Origin: Paenibacillus sp. GSMTC-2017
GTDB lineage: Bacteria > Bacillota > Bacilli > Paenibacillales > Paenibacillaceae
Length of the DNA stretch: 64,000 nt
Direction: 5' to 3'
Assembly: GCF_016019935.1 (NCBI RefSeq)
Contig: NZ_JAECMT010000001.1
Location: 1,054,022-1,118,021, forward strand
Each line of letters starts with the position of its first letter. Positions within the stretch are counted from its first letter, which is position 1. Under the pieces are notes generated by a model, which worked only from the letters and a program-made list of their open reading frames with translations, was not told where the DNA came from and ran no database searches. The position numbers were made by a program, and so were the translations under genes. Shown here in pieces: positions 63,756 through 64,000 of this stretch.

Positions 63756-64000
63756 TTATCCTCTAATTCCCCCGATATGGCGTTCCACCGACTTTGAACT
63801 GCACCCGATATTTCTAGCAATCTTGTCAATGGTGGGGTAATACTGATTCTTGTCGCTCTTATAGGTGATAATATCCACCCAAATCAGCTTCTCATACACT
63901 AAGAGTGTAAAACCGATTAAGCTTTTGCGGCAAAATGGTAAATCTCTTATACTTCTCAGTAAAGTTACTCTCCTTGGAAACCTCGTCCATGTACGCATTG
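63756..64000 (-). pseudogene. HTH_36-type DNA-binding protein fragment, runs off the window
   Basis: The readable part contains FTLLVYEKLIWVDIITYKSDKNQYYPTIDKIARNIGCSSKSVERHI, a helix-turn-helix of the HTH_36 type used by plasmid and phage regulators. It ends abruptly at a stop after HIGGIRG. Removing one G from the GGGGG tract at that point would give HIGELEDKSMIL, which continues the normal helix pattern, so a frameshift is likely. The true start may lie beyond 64000. It neighbours the broken RHS cassette. Confidence 0.5.

Overview
The window comes from a low-to-mid GC, endospore-forming Firmicute, most likely Paenibacillaceae (Paenibacillus/Cohnella type). The reasons are a valS T-box leader, strong GGAGG ribosome binding sites, the sporulation genes spoVID, gerM and lonB, and conserved Bacillales gene blocks: folC-valS, hemA-hemX-sirC-hemC-cobA/hemD-hemB-hemL-spoVID, engB-lonA-lonB-(ispG)-clpX-clpP-tig-ysoA, and gerM-rph-rdgB. 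The genus is inferred from gene order and protein style only; no search was run.

Layout. 1-3.85 kb: folC (cut by the window edge) and valS, controlled by a T-box riboswitch. 3.9-9.75 kb: an accessory stretch between valS and spoVID, blocks that lie close together in Bacillus. It holds an HssRS-like two-component system, a membrane-anchored PAF-acetylhydrolase-type hydrolase with a perfect HssR-box-like direct repeat in front of it, a small membrane protein, and a divergent Gfo/Idh/MocA oxidoreductase-HxlR regulator pair. 9.77-20.03 kb: spoVID, a pseudouridine synthase, and the haem/sirohaem operon (glutamyl-tRNA to uroporphyrinogen III and sirohydrochlorin). 20.2-21.6 kb: speD with a structured leader, and an unknown gene. 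21.8-32.6 kb: protein quality control (EngB, LonA, LonB, ClpX, ClpP, trigger factor, a YsoA-like protein) plus ispG, with an intergenic repeat family next to lonB and ispG.

32.75-38.2 kb: tRNA-Arg(UCU) followed by an accessory stretch. It contains an XRE regulator with two palindromic operators, a peptide deformylase broken by one in-frame stop, a YolD-like gene, a lipoprotein, a P-loop kinase-like protein and asnB. 38.2-42.6 kb: rdgB, rph, gerM, pgpA and glpX, all ordinary housekeeping or sporulation genes.

42.8-64 kb: an AT-rich accessory island, all on the minus strand, built around an RHS/YD-repeat polymorphic toxin (53.2-58.5 kb) with a small putative immunity gene downstream. Four other secreted proteins flank it. 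Each is an array of beta-sandwich, carbohydrate-binding-like modules plus exactly one short pair of YD repeats, at the N-terminus or inserted in the last module. Upstream lie a displaced RHS-core/toxin cassette broken by a TAG, several small immunity-like genes with their own terminators, decayed fragments, and at the edge a broken HTH gene. The set of YD-pair plus module-array proteins around an RHS toxin is the best candidate here for an undescribed system.
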